From contig CABZUC010000006.1 of NCBI GenBank assembly GCA_902528805.1, positions 1-33,045 on the forward strand: a DNA stretch of 33,045 nucleotides. Direction: 5' to 3'. The position numbers and the translations under genes are program-made. This DNA comes from an uncultured Alphaproteobacteria bacterium. GTDB taxonomy: Bacteria > Pseudomonadota > Alphaproteobacteria > HIMB59. The stretch's first letter is position 1. Each line of letters starts with the position of its first letter. Below, in pieces: positions 1 through 6,938 of the stretch. Under the pieces are notes generated by a model. The model was given only the letters and a program-made list of their open reading frames with translations, searched no databases and was not told where the DNA came from.

Positions 1-512
1 AATAAAGTACTTATTTTATTTATAGACTCTGTATCAAGACCGCTATAAGGATCATCAAGTATCCAAACTGGCTTATTCACTAACATTAGCAGCAAAAGTT
101 GAAGTTTCTTTTTCTGACCAAAAGAAAGTTGATAAAATTTTTTATCAAGATTTAATTCTTGAAATAAAAAGTTTACGCTTTTGTTTTTTATAGATTTGTC
201 AAAGTTTACATTATGTACTGAGAGCCAGTAATCAATATTCTGATTTAATGTTAAATTGTCATAAGCAAAATTATTTTCACCAATATACAAGAAACACTCT
301 GATGCAATATGATTATCAATTGATTTGCCATGGTAAGTAATATTTCCCTCTAGTGGTTCTGTAAAATTTACTATGTTTGATAAAAGAGTTGTTTTGCCTA
401 CACCATTAGCCCCACTTACTAGCAATAATTCCCCAGCAGATATTTTAAAATTAATATCTTTGAAAATAAGAATATTTCCTCGAGCAAAAGATAAGTTGTT
501 AACTTCTATCAT
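1..512 (-). CDS. ccmA: CcmA-like heme exporter ABC ATPase (partial, C-terminus off the window)
   Basis: ATP-binding subunit of an ABC exporter, most like CcmA, which with CcmB/CcmC serves heme delivery for cytochrome c maturation at the inner membrane. I translated 170 residues from the ATG at 512-510; the frame stays open to base 1. Seen: Walker A GANGVGKT (residues 34-41), a signature motif LSFGQKKKLQL in place of LSGGQ, and Walker B WILDDPYSGLD near residue 155. The short N-terminus leading straight into the ATPase fold and the phrase 'PVWILD' fit CcmA better than other ABC families. Odd: the usual catalytic Glu after Walker B is Asp (DDP instead of DEP). There is no Shine-Dalgarno, because a terminator hairpin and its T-run end right at the start codon. 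CcmB should follow just outside the window. The family call is likely but not certain. Confidence 0.7.
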   Translation of the reverse strand, partial: MIEVNNLSFARGNILIFKDINFKISAGELLLVSGANGVGKTTLLSNIVNFTEPLEGNITYHGKSIDNHIASECFLYIGENNFAYDNLTLNQNIDYWLSVHNVNFDKSIKNKSVNFLFQELNLDKKFYQLSFGQKKKLQLLLLMLVNKPVWILDDPYSGLDTESINKISTL

Positions 513-543
513 AAAAAAAAGCGGGTGATTATAACCCGCTTTT
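513..543 (-). terminator. Rho-independent terminator of the histone-like gene
   Basis: Ten-base-pair stem (517-526 with 534-543, core GCGGGT/ACCCGC) with a 7-base loop. Read on the minus strand it is followed by eight T, ending one base before the ccmA ATG. It lies 29 bases past the stop of the histone-like gene, so it most likely ends that transcript. Confidence 0.85.
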
Positions 544-572
544 GATGTTTTAAATATTTAAAACTTTGAAAA

Positions 573-947
573 TTATCTTCTTTTTCTTGAAGCTTTTCTT
601 TTCTTAGGAGCTGCTTTCTTTTTTGCAGCCTTCCTCTTTTTAGGAGCTGCTTTTTTCTTAGCAGCCTTTTTCTTCTTTGGTGCTGCTTTTTTCTTCTTAG
701 GAGCTGCTTTCTTTTTTGCAGCCTTCCTTTTTTTAGGCGCTGCTTTCTTTTTTGCAGCTTTCCTTCTCACAGCTTTTTTCTTAGTGGCTTTTTTCTTTTT
801 AGGTGCTGCTTTTTTCTTAGCAGCCTTCCTTTTAGGAGCCGCTTTCTTTTTTGCAGCCTTCTTCTTTTTAGGCGCTACCTTTTTTGCAGCTTTTCTTTTC
901 TTAGGTGCTGCTTTCTTTTTTGCAGCTTTTTTCTTTTTTACAGCCAT
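573..947 (-). CDS. Histone H1-like Lys/Ala/Pro-repeat DNA-binding protein
   Basis: A 124-residue protein built almost wholly of Lys, Ala, Arg and Pro in about ten copies of a roughly 12-residue unit of the type AAKKKAAPKKRK, ending ASRKRR. Such KAAP-repeat proteins (histone H1-like, AlgP/AlgR3-like tails) bind nucleic acid through charge; a role in nucleoid compaction or transcription is inferred. There is no folded domain or signal peptide. The start is well set: a strong AAGGAGG lies five bases upstream of the ATG, one of the few perfect Shine-Dalgarno sites in the window, suggesting high expression. A strong terminator follows. Divergent from the helicase operon. Its DNA is repetitive, so copy number may vary between strains. 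Confidence 0.85.
   Translation of the reverse strand: MAVKKKKAAKKKAAPKKRKAAKKVAPKKKKAAKKKAAPKRKAAKKKAAPKKKKATKKKAVRRKAAKKKAAPKKRKAAKKKAAPKKKKAAPKKKKAAKKKAAPKKRKAAKKKAAPKKRKASRKRR
585..940 (-). repeat. Degenerate ~36-bp coding repeats in the histone-like gene
   Basis: The reading frame is made of imperfect direct repeats of about 36 bp; on the plus strand units look like 'ttttttgcagccttccttt' followed by 'ttaggagctgcttt'. Units differ by synonymous changes and small length changes, as expected from unequal crossing-over or polymerase slippage. They are coding repeats, not a CRISPR: there are no unique spacers. Confidence 0.75.
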
Positions 948-952
948 TATAG

Positions 953-1007
953 CCTCCTTACTTTTTACACTTACTAGTAAGTATAAAACGAATATTTAAA
1001 AATATTC
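953..1007 (-). promoter_or_regulatory. Promoter region of the histone-like gene with two inverted repeats
   Basis: Reading on the minus strand toward the histone-like gene: an 18-bp AT-rich inverted repeat (990-1007, arms GAATATTT/AAATATTC), a -10-like TATACT (981-986), a perfect 14-bp palindrome ACTTACTAGTAAGT (969-982) overlapping the -10 edge and probable transcript start, then the AAGGAGG ribosome site (953-959). The palindrome sits where an operator would act. The protein that binds it, if any, is unknown. Confidence 0.4.
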
Positions 1008-1080
1008 ATTTTCTTAAAAAAACTTTAAAAAAGTATTTAATTAAGTCAACATTTTATTTGTGGTAACTTCTTTTCATTAA

Positions 1081-3633
1081 ATGAATCAAATTGAAATAAT
1101 TTTAGGTCCAACAAACACAGGTAAAACTTTTTATGCATTTGAACAAATGTTTTCCTTTAAAAACGGTGTTTTTGGTTTCCCTTTAAGGCTTTTGGCAAGA
1201 GAAAATTATGATAAAGCATGCAAACTTTATCCTATAAATCAAATTGCATTAATAACTGGAGAAGAAAAAATAATTCCATCAGATGCTAAATACTTTTTTT
1301 GTACTGTCGAATCAATGCCAGATGATTTTTTTGAATTTGTTTGTGTTGATGAAATTCAATTAGCATCTGATTATGAAAGAGGACATATATTTACTCAAAG
1401 ACTCTTATATTCTCGCGGTGAACAAAAAACTATTTTTTTAGGCTCTCTTACTATGGAAGAAATAATTCGAGAATTAATTCCTGAGGCAAAAATAATTTTT
1501 AAAAATAGATTTTCTGAATTAAATTTTATTGGTCATAAAAAAATACAAAATATTAAACCTCGATCAGCAATTATTGCTTTTAATTTAATTGGTCTTTATG
1601 AAATTGCTGAACAGATAAGAAGTTTAAAAGGTGGTGTTGCACTAGTCGCTGGTGCGCTTAGTCCTAAAACTAGAAACTCTCAAGTTAAATTATATGAGGA
1701 TGGAGAGGTCGATTATATTGTAGCCACTGACGCTATAGGAATGGGATTAAACTTAGATATTAACCAAGTGTATTTTTCTGGTCTTGATAAATTTGATGGG
1801 AAATATGTCAGGCCTTTAAACGATATGGAAATTGGCCAAATAGCAGGAAGGGCAGGTCGCTATACTAAATCAGGATATTTTGGCTCAACACTTGGAGCTA
1901 AGTTTACAAATTTAGAATCTATAGAAAACATTCAATCTCATAAATTTGAAGCAATTAAAAAAATATTTTGGAGAAACCATCTTTTGTCATTTAAGTCAGA
2001 ATATGAATTAGTAAATTCTTTAAAACAAAAATCTGATAATCACCGATTAATTTTAAAAAAGGATGCAGAGGATCAAAAATTTTTATTAAGATTTTTAAAA
2101 GATAATAAGACAACTTTTAAATTTGATGATCCAGAAATACTTAAACAATTATGGGATATATGTCGCATACCAGATTATCAAAATATATCTGATGAAAAGC
2201 ATATTGAACTATTAACAAAGATATTTAAGGAGCTCATAAAAAATAAATGGACTTTAAGTAATAACTTTCTAGAGCACCAAACTTCATATTTACAAAATTA
2301 CAATGGGAGTATCGATGACCTTATATATAACTTAAATGAGACTAGAACTTGGTTATACATCACTAACCAGAAACATTGGATAAGTAACTCTATTTGGGTT
2401 GAAACCGTTAAAAATATTGAAAACAAACTATCTGAAGAGATACATTTAAGTTTAATGCAAAAATTTGTTGATAAAAACAAAAGTGAGATGATTCAAAATT
2501 TAAATATTAGTAAAAAAAATATTTCTTTAACTGATAATAGATATGTTAAGATAAAAGACGAAATAATAGGAGTTATTAGAGGTTTTAAAATCTTTTTTGA
2601 TGAAAAGTTTAAAGATATTTTAAATAACAACTACCAAATAATTATTAAAGAACAAATTTTTCCATATATGTCTTTTAACGTCGATACTTTTATTACTGCC
2701 CCTAACGAAAGTTTGTCAATCGTTTCAGAAGTTGATGATAAAGGAAATTTCCAGAATTTATATCTTCAATGGGGAGACGCAAACATTGCAATGTTTAAAA
2801 AAGGCAATGACCTCACACATCCTATTTTAGAACCCATCCTAGATGATCAATTAGTGTCACCAGATTATATTAAGAAAATTGAAGAGAAAATTAAAAAATG
2901 GTTTGAAGAGACTTACTTGTTTAAATTGGATTTATCTGATCAATTAAAGAAATTCAACTCTAAACCAGAGGAAAGAAGTTTCATTTTTAAGATTATTGAA
3001 AACCAGTATAATTTTTACCAAATAAATATACTGGACGAATTTAAGCTTATTGACGAACCTCAAAGAAAAGAAATCCATTCTCTAAATTTTAGACTTGGAA
3101 AAAACGTCATTTTCAACTCTGAACTTATTAGACCTGAATATATGAAGTTAAAGTTCCACCTTTGGAATTTATATTATAATGAAAGCTTTAATATTGATGA
3201 ATACATTCCTAAAGATGGGAATGCCACTCTTAATATTCAAAATAAATTAAATGAAGACCTAATCACTTTTTTAGGCTTTGTCTCCCAAAATGATTTATTA
3301 ATTAGACTCGATATTTTTAATGAATTTGAAAAACAACTCTTTAAAAGAGAAAATAGAGGCCCTTTTTCACTTCCAATGGACTTATCTAATCTTTTAGGAA
3401 TTAAAAAAGATAAATTAATTAGTATTTTAAAAAGCAGGTCTTTTAATATCCAAGACATTGCAGAAAACGACTTAGTTATCTCAAAAAAAATTAAACCTAA
3501 TAAAACTATGGAGTTGAAACAAAATAATAGCAAAAAAGTATTGAAAAAACCTTCAAAAAAAGTAAAAAAATCTACACCAAAAAAATTATTTAATAACCCT
3601 TTTGATCAATTAAAAAATATAAATGTTAAGTAA
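1081..3633 (+). CDS. Suv3-like superfamily 2 RNA helicase
   Basis: An 850-residue ATP-dependent helicase of the Ski2/Suv3 type, the alphaproteobacterial relative of mitochondrial Suv3, which unwinds RNA for degradation. Seen: Walker A GPTNTGKT (residues 9-16) almost at the N-terminus, motif II DEIQ (90-93), motif III-like FLGSLT, motif V ATDAIGMGLN (about 216-225) and motif VI QIAGRAGRY (about 253-261). A long helical C-terminal half follows, ending in a Lys-rich tail (about 815-835). The start at the first ATG gives the expected short lead into Walker A; no Shine-Dalgarno is visible. It heads an operon whose next gene overlaps its 3' end by 11 bases. Family firm; the exact substrate is inferred. 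Confidence 0.88.
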   Translation: MNQIEIILGPTNTGKTFYAFEQMFSFKNGVFGFPLRLLARENYDKACKLYPINQIALITGEEKIIPSDAKYFFCTVESMPDDFFEFVCVDEIQLASDYERGHIFTQRLLYSRGEQKTIFLGSLTMEEIIRELIPEAKIIFKNRFSELNFIGHKKIQNIKPRSAIIAFNLIGLYEIAEQIRSLKGGVALVAGALSPKTRNSQVKLYEDGEVDYIVATDAIGMGLNLDINQVYFSGLDKFDGKYVRPLNDMEIGQIAGRAGRYTKSGYFGSTLGAKFTNLESIENIQSHKFEAIKKIFWRNHLLSFKSEYELVNSLKQKSDNHRLILKKDAEDQKFLLRFLKDNKTTFKFDDPEILKQLWDICRIPDYQNISDEKHIELLTKIFKELIKNKWTLSNNFLEHQTSYLQNYNGSIDDLIYNLNETRTWLYITNQKHWISNSIWVETVKNIENKLSEEIHLSLMQKFVDKNKSEMIQNLNISKKNISLTDNRYVKIKDEIIGVIRGFKIFFDEKFKDILNNNYQIIIKEQIFPYMSFNVDTFITAPNESLSIVSEVDDKGNFQNLYLQWGDANIAMFKKGNDLTHPILEPILDDQLVSPDYIKKIEEKIKKWFEETYLFKLDLSDQLKKFNSKPEERSFIFKIIENQYNFYQINILDEFKLIDEPQRKEIHSLNFRLGKNVIFNSELIRPEYMKLKFHLWNLYYNESFNIDEYIPKDGNATLNIQNKLNEDLITFLGFVSQNDLLIRLDIFNEFEKQLFKRENRGPFSLPMDLSNLLGIKKDKLISILKSRSFNIQDIAENDLVISKKIKPNKTMELKQNNSKKVLKKPSKKVKKSTPKKLFNNPFDQLKNINVK

Positions 3634-4060
3634 ATTCTTCCAATCCTTTAACGAAAAAGAGGATAAAAATGAGGATCATTCCTTTGAGTCAGATCTTTAT
3701 AACCTAATTTACGAAATTATCATTGCAGATCATGAAATTACAGAACAAGAAATTAATTTGGCTTCTGAGTTAGTTGAGTATTATTTTAAAATTCCAACTC
3801 TAAACAATAAAGAGCAATTTAATAAACTTGCTGATCAACAACATTTTAACACCGACTTATCACAGTTTTCTTACAGGCTTAAAACATCTTTAAGTTATGA
3901 ACAAAGAATGGATGTGATTTTAATTTGTTGGCAAGTATTAATGGTTGATGGTAAAGAAGACCAGTTAGAGGTTTCCACTGCTAGAAAAATATCAACCTTA
4001 CTTGGTCTTGAAGATAAGGATTTTATATTAATCCGAAATAGAGTAAAAGACAGTCTATGA
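3623..4060 (+). CDS. TerB-like helical protein
   Basis: A 145-residue soluble, all-helical, acidic protein. Two similar segments, '[20 protein letters not shown]' (about 28-47) and '[20 protein letters not shown]' (about 99-118), match the repeated pattern of TerB/DjlA-type domains: hydrophobic helix, then (A/V)D(H/G).(I/K). with acidic residues, then a second helix. TerB domains are metal-binding scaffolds, named from tellurite resistance, but a lone copy says nothing about tellurite. It starts inside the helicase gene (11-base overlap) and its stop overlaps the ferredoxin start (ATGA), so it is translationally coupled on both sides. In many alphaproteobacteria, as I recall, this slot holds an S4-domain RNA-binding protein instead. 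Confidence 0.7.
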   Translation: MLSKFFQSFNEKEDKNEDHSFESDLYNLIYEIIIADHEITEQEINLASELVEYYFKIPTLNNKEQFNKLADQQHFNTDLSQFSYRLKTSLSYEQRMDVILICWQVLMVDGKEDQLEVSTARKISTLLGLEDKDFILIRNRVKDSL

Positions 4061-4389
4061 CTTACCTAGTTAACGATAAGTGTATTAAATGTAAATACAT
4101 GGACTGTGTTGAAGTGTGTCCAGTCGATTGTTTTTATGAAGGTGAAAATATGCTTGTTATTAACCCTGATGAGTGCATCGACTGCGGTGTATGTGAGCCC
4201 GAGTGCCCAGCTGAAGCGATTATCCCAGATGACTTGGATGACGGTACAAAATGGTTAGATGTAAATGAAAAATATTCACAAGTTTGGCCTAATATAACTA
4301 CAAAAAAAGATCCCCCTGCTGATGCAAAAGAGTGGGAAGGGGTAGAAAATAAATTTGAAAATCATTTCAGTGAAAAAGGAGCCGATTAA
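4057..4389 (+). CDS. fdxA: 7Fe ferredoxin FdxA
   Basis: A 110-residue low-potential electron carrier of the Azotobacter FdI type with one [3Fe-4S] and one [4Fe-4S] cluster. Cysteines C9, C17 and C21 (plus C12 and C25) and the second set C40-x2-C43-x2-C46-x3-C50-P fit the family pattern, including the non-ligand Cys at 12. The acidic C-terminal extension is also typical. Start ATG overlaps the TerB-like stop by four bases; its stop overlaps the carD start by one. Coupling of fdxA and carD is a recurring alphaproteobacterial arrangement. The electron partner cannot be told from the window. Confidence 0.95.
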   Translation: MTYLVNDKCIKCKYMDCVEVCPVDCFYEGENMLVINPDECIDCGVCEPECPAEAIIPDDLDDGTKWLDVNEKYSQVWPNITTKKDPPADAKEWEGVENKFENHFSEKGAD

Positions 4390-5093
4390 TGCCAGTTAAA
4401 AAAAAAGCTACAACAAAAAAAGTAACCAAAAAAGCTACAAAGGTTAAAACTAAAAAAAAAGTTAAAGTAAAAAAAAAATCACCTGCTAAAAAAAAACAAC
4501 TTATAAAAAAAATACCTAAGAAAAAAGTATTAAAAAAGGTAGTAAAGAAAGTAGTTAAAAAAATTGTTACCCCAAAAGCTCCGAAGATTAAAAAAGTAAT
4601 TGTCCCACAAGAATTTAAAGCAGGAGAGAATATTGTTTACCCTACCCACGGCGTAGGAAGAATTCTTACTATAGATAAGTTCCAATATGATTTAGTGGAG
4701 GAGCAATTATATGTAATTCAGTTTTTTCAAGACAAGTTAACAATCAGAGTCCCCTTTGCGAAAGCAAAATTAATTGGATTAAGAAATATTACTAGTAAGC
4801 CTTCTATGACCAGAACACTTTCTGTTTTAAAGCAAAAGCCTAAAATTAAAAAGGCGATGTGGAGTAGAAGGGCTCAAGAGTACGATCAAAAGATAAATTC
4901 TGGCGACATAAAACTTCTCTCAGAGGTAGTTCGTGATTTATTTCGAAAAGATGATCAAACTGAGCAGTCTTATAGTGAGCGCCAGATGTTTCAGGTAGCT
5001 TTTGAGAGGTATACAAGAGAATTTGCAATATCTTCGAGCTTAAAGTTCGAGGAAGCATCAACAAAAATATTAGAAATTTTAAATAAAAGATAA
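4389..5093 (+). CDS. carD: CarD family transcriptional regulator with Lys-rich N-terminal tail
   Basis: A 234-residue RNA-polymerase-binding regulator. CarD proteins contact the beta subunit and stabilise open complexes, often at rRNA and other growth-related promoters. The first ~75 residues are a disordered Lys-rich tail (blocks of KKK, KKVVKK, APKIKK). The CarD/TRCF RNAP-interaction domain begins near residue 77 (FKAGENIVYPTHGVGRI). The helical DNA-binding domain follows, with MWSRRAQEYDQKINSGD and the SYSERQMFQVAFERY segment typical of the family. A good AAGGAG site lies before the ATG. Last gene of the helicase operon; it ends one base before the convergent FYDLN gene, with no terminator visible. 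Confidence 0.93.
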   Translation: MPVKKKATTKKVTKKATKVKTKKKVKVKKKSPAKKKQLIKKIPKKKVLKKVVKKVVKKIVTPKAPKIKKVIVPQEFKAGENIVYPTHGVGRILTIDKFQYDLVEEQLYVIQFFQDKLTIRVPFAKAKLIGLRNITSKPSMTRTLSVLKQKPKIKKAMWSRRAQEYDQKINSGDIKLLSEVVRDLFRKDDQTEQSYSERQMFQVAFERYTREFAISSSLKFEEASTKILEILNKR

Positions 5094-5094
5094 A

Positions 5095-5418
5095 TTAATT
5101 AGTTTCTTCGTCTGTTTTATCAGTTGGAATATCAATACTAATATCTTCCACTAGGTTATCGCTATCTTCAGTCTGAGTTTCAGTTTCTTCTGACTCTTCG
5201 ATTAGATCTTTTAATTCATCATTTTCTTTAGTTGTTTTAGTAGGTGCTGCAACATTAATTCCTGCTTTTCTTCCTCTTTTTGGCTTTGTAATATTTATTG
5301 CTTCTATTGACTTACCACATTGTGGACAATCCAGCTCTTCTTGGTAAAAGTCGTAATACTTTGCACCGCAGTGAGGACATGTTCTTTTGTGGCCTAAATC
5401 GATTTGCTCTTGTTGCAT
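5095..5418 (-). CDS. FYDLN-acid zinc-ribbon protein (TIGR02300 type)
   Basis: A 107-residue small alphaproteobacterial protein of unknown function. The N-terminus has a zinc ribbon: CPHC (about 14-17) and CPQC (about 31-34), separated by [12 protein letters not shown], the local version of the FYDLN signature. A basic stretch PKRGRKAG follows, then a long acidic tail rich in Glu, Asp and Thr to the end. [17 protein letters not shown] is close to the family consensus. It may act with nucleic acid or as a regulatory partner, but no role is proven. Divergent from rpmF with a 64-base spacer; convergent with carD one base away. Confidence 0.85.
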   Translation of the reverse strand: MQQEQIDLGHKRTCPHCGAKYYDFYQEELDCPQCGKSIEAINITKPKRGRKAGINVAAPTKTTKENDELKDLIEESEETETQTEDSDNLVEDISIDIPTDKTDEETN

Positions 5419-5482
5419 TGTGGGCAGTTTTATACATTATTATTGTAATTTATACAAATTTTTATTATGTTATCGCTCTAAT

Positions 5483-5743
5483 ATGGCAGTTCCAAAAAGA
5501 AAAACCACACCTTCAAAAAGGAATATGAGACGCTCTCATCATAGAGCGGGCACACAGCTTTTTGCAGAAGATAAAAAATCAGGTGAATTGAGAAGACCCC
5601 ATCATATTGATCTTAGTACTGGCATGTACAGAGGTAAGCAAATAATTATTAAAAAAAGCAAAAAAGAAAAAGATGCTGAGGGTCAAGCACCAGTCAACAC
5701 AGAAGAAACTACAAAAACTATTGAAGCACCAGCTTCTAAATAA
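5483..5743 (+). CDS. rpmF: 50S ribosomal protein L32
   Basis: 86 residues beginning [20 protein letters not shown], the standard L32 start, which fixes the ATG at 5483; the open frame extends upstream but the extra residues match nothing in L32. The core through about residue 58 is normal. A further ~28 residues of low-complexity Lys, then Glu/Thr/Pro/Ala, make it longer than the usual ~60-residue L32. No Shine-Dalgarno is present: the ATG follows CGCTCTAAT directly, so the message may be nearly leaderless. The stop codon abuts the end of the convergent recX gene with no spacer. Confidence 0.95.
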   Translation: MAVPKRKTTPSKRNMRRSHHRAGTQLFAEDKKSGELRRPHHIDLSTGMYRGKQIIIKKSKKEKDAEGQAPVNTEETTKTIEAPASK

Positions 5744-6232
5744 CTAATCTCTAATTAATTTATATATTGAATTTTCCGAGAAGCTCTGTTGATAAAGCTT
5801 TTTTTTTAATTCATCTGTTTCTAGCTCAGAAAGCTTTTTTCTTGTTATAAATTTTTTTAAAATATTTAATTCTAAATCTGGATTTTCAGAGACTCTCTTA
5901 GAGACATATTCATCAATTAAGCTCTGTTCAAAACCTTTTTGATAAAGTTTATTTTTTATTTTTTTGATAGAAAATAAGGATTGCTCATAATAATGAAATA
6001 CAGTTTCAATAAAGTGCCTCTCATTTATAATCTTCAATTCATCTAATTTTTGTATGATATTTTCAATTAGTTCTTGTTTAGAGATATTTTCTGGAAAAAT
6101 AACCTTTTGATAAGTTTTTTTATTTCTGAGTTTTTTTTCTAGTATTTCAGAAATTTTTTTTTTAGTAGCTGGATATTTACCCAAATATTTTAGTGCCTCA
6201 TTATATAGATACTCTTCAGCTTTTTTCTTCAT
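5744..6232 (-). CDS. recX: RecX family regulator of RecA
   Basis: A 162-residue, highly charged, all-helical protein with the three-helix repeat pattern of RecX. Seen: EEYLYNEALKYLGKYPATKKKI at the start, then a repeat with IIQKLDELKIINERHFIETV, then SLFSIKKIKNKLYQKGFEQSLI, the segment closest to the family core. RecX binds inside the RecA filament groove and restrains or recycles RecA in recombination and the SOS response. Length is normal. Assignment rests on the repeat pattern, as sequence conservation in RecX is low. It converges on rpmF with zero gap and no recA is in the window. Confidence 0.75.
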   Translation of the reverse strand: MKKKAEEYLYNEALKYLGKYPATKKKISEILEKKLRNKKTYQKVIFPENISKQELIENIIQKLDELKIINERHFIETVFHYYEQSLFSIKKIKNKLYQKGFEQSLIDEYVSKRVSENPDLELNILKKFITRKKLSELETDELKKKLYQQSFSENSIYKLIRD

Positions 6233-6276
6233 ATTTTATATTTTAAGAATTATTATTATGAAGTACACAAACAAAG

Positions 6277-6353
6277 GCGCTTGTAGCTCAGTAGGATAGA
6301 GCACCAGATTCCTAATCTGGGGGTCGCAGGTTCGATTCCTGCCAAGCGCGCCA
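6277..6353 (+). tRNA. tRNA-Arg (anticodon CCT)
   Basis: Complete cloverleaf of 77 bases including an encoded CCA. Acceptor GCGCTTG/CAAGCGC pairs perfectly, D-stem GCTC/GAGC, anticodon stem CCAGA/TCTGG with loop TTCCTAA (anticodon CCT at 6311-6313), T-arm GCAGG-TTCGATT-CCTGC, discriminator G. Reads AGG codons. It stands alone between recX and gcrA. Confidence 0.97.
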
Positions 6354-6366
6354 AAGAAAAATGATA

Positions 6367-6837
6367 TTAATTTTTTTCGTGTAAGAAATCTAAAAGTCTG
6401 TCTAAATATTTCTCATCAACATTATAAGCTTTTTTGTAATGCTCTATACAATACGGTTTTGTTGGAATATTTTGACATCCACAGTAGTGAAATCCCTCTT
6501 CAAGTGGATCACCAATTGGCCATTGACAAGATTTAAAGTTACCGGTGCCAACAATACTCTTTTTAAAACTAAATTTTTCCCTTCTTCGAACAGGCTCTTT
6601 TCTTACCGTACTTTGGGAAGATGAATTACTGGTTTCCCTATACATGGTTACAGAAGAAAATTGTTGATTTTGAGTCGATTTTTTTCTGGAGTTTTGACGT
6701 CTCTCAAGGCCCAGCCTAAAAGCCTTACCAATAACGGCATTTTTAGTAAATCCAAGCTGCACACCAATCTGGCTTGTAGCAACCCCTTCATTCCAAAGCT
6801 TTTTAAGATCTTCTACTTTCTGGTTATTCCAAGACAT
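6367..6837 (-). CDS. gcrA: Cell-cycle transcriptional regulator GcrA
   Basis: A 156-residue GcrA protein. In Caulobacter GcrA binds sigma-70 RNA polymerase and activates promoters carrying CcrM-methylated GANTC sites. The N-terminal helix-turn-helix is clear (MSWNNQKVEDLKKLWNEG, then TKNAVIGKAFRLGLERR at about 31-47). A charged linker follows, then the conserved C-terminal block CQWPIGDP...FHYCG...PYCIEHY (about 104-135) that contacts RNA polymerase. Length is slightly short. Divergent from pgk across a 101-base spacer containing a symmetric palindrome. I saw no GANTC site in that spacer, and the methylase CcrM is not in the window, so methylation control here is untested. Confidence 0.93.
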   Translation of the reverse strand: MSWNNQKVEDLKKLWNEGVATSQIGVQLGFTKNAVIGKAFRLGLERRQNSRKKSTQNQQFSSVTMYRETSNSSSQSTVRKEPVRRREKFSFKKSIVGTGNFKSCQWPIGDPLEEGFHYCGCQNIPTKPYCIEHYKKAYNVDEKYLDRLLDFLHEKN

Positions 6838-6882
6838 TTTTAATATACCTACTCTATTTAGTTACTTATATGGGTAGTTTTA

Positions 6883-6896
6883 TACTATATATAGTA
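6883..6896. promoter_or_regulatory. Symmetric palindrome between gcrA and pgk
   Basis: Perfect 14-bp palindrome TACTATATATAGTA in the 101-base divergent spacer. Each strand reads TATAGT, a good -10 hexamer, so it could drive both genes with leaders of about 40 bases. No convincing -35 is visible on either side. It could equally be an operator or a chance AT-rich repeat. Confidence 0.35.
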
Positions 6897-6938
6897 GTAG
6901 TAATCTAGCCTAAAATGATTAAAAAAATGTGAATAAAT

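Noticed and set aside
585..940. Regular repeats as a possible CRISPR array
   Set aside because: Repeats are in frame, code for Lys/Ala/Pro units and have no unique spacers.
784..999. 71-codon plus-strand frame opposite the histone-like gene (Phe/Ala-rich)
   Set aside because: It is the mirror of Lys/Ala codons; AAA/AAG repeats read as Phe/Leu on the other strand. Start is inside the repeat and no ribosome site is present.
3623..4060. Tellurite-resistance function from the TerB-like domain
   Set aside because: No other ter genes are present and the domain alone is widespread with unrelated roles.
5387..5482. N-terminal extension of L32 (32 extra codons)
   Set aside because: Extra residues overlap the divergent FYDLN gene start and do not resemble L32; the canonical MAVPKRKT start is at 5483.
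6838..6938. CcrM/GcrA-type GANTC control of the gcrA promoter
   Set aside because: No GANTC site found in the spacer by eye; GANTC sites elsewhere occur at about the density expected by chance.
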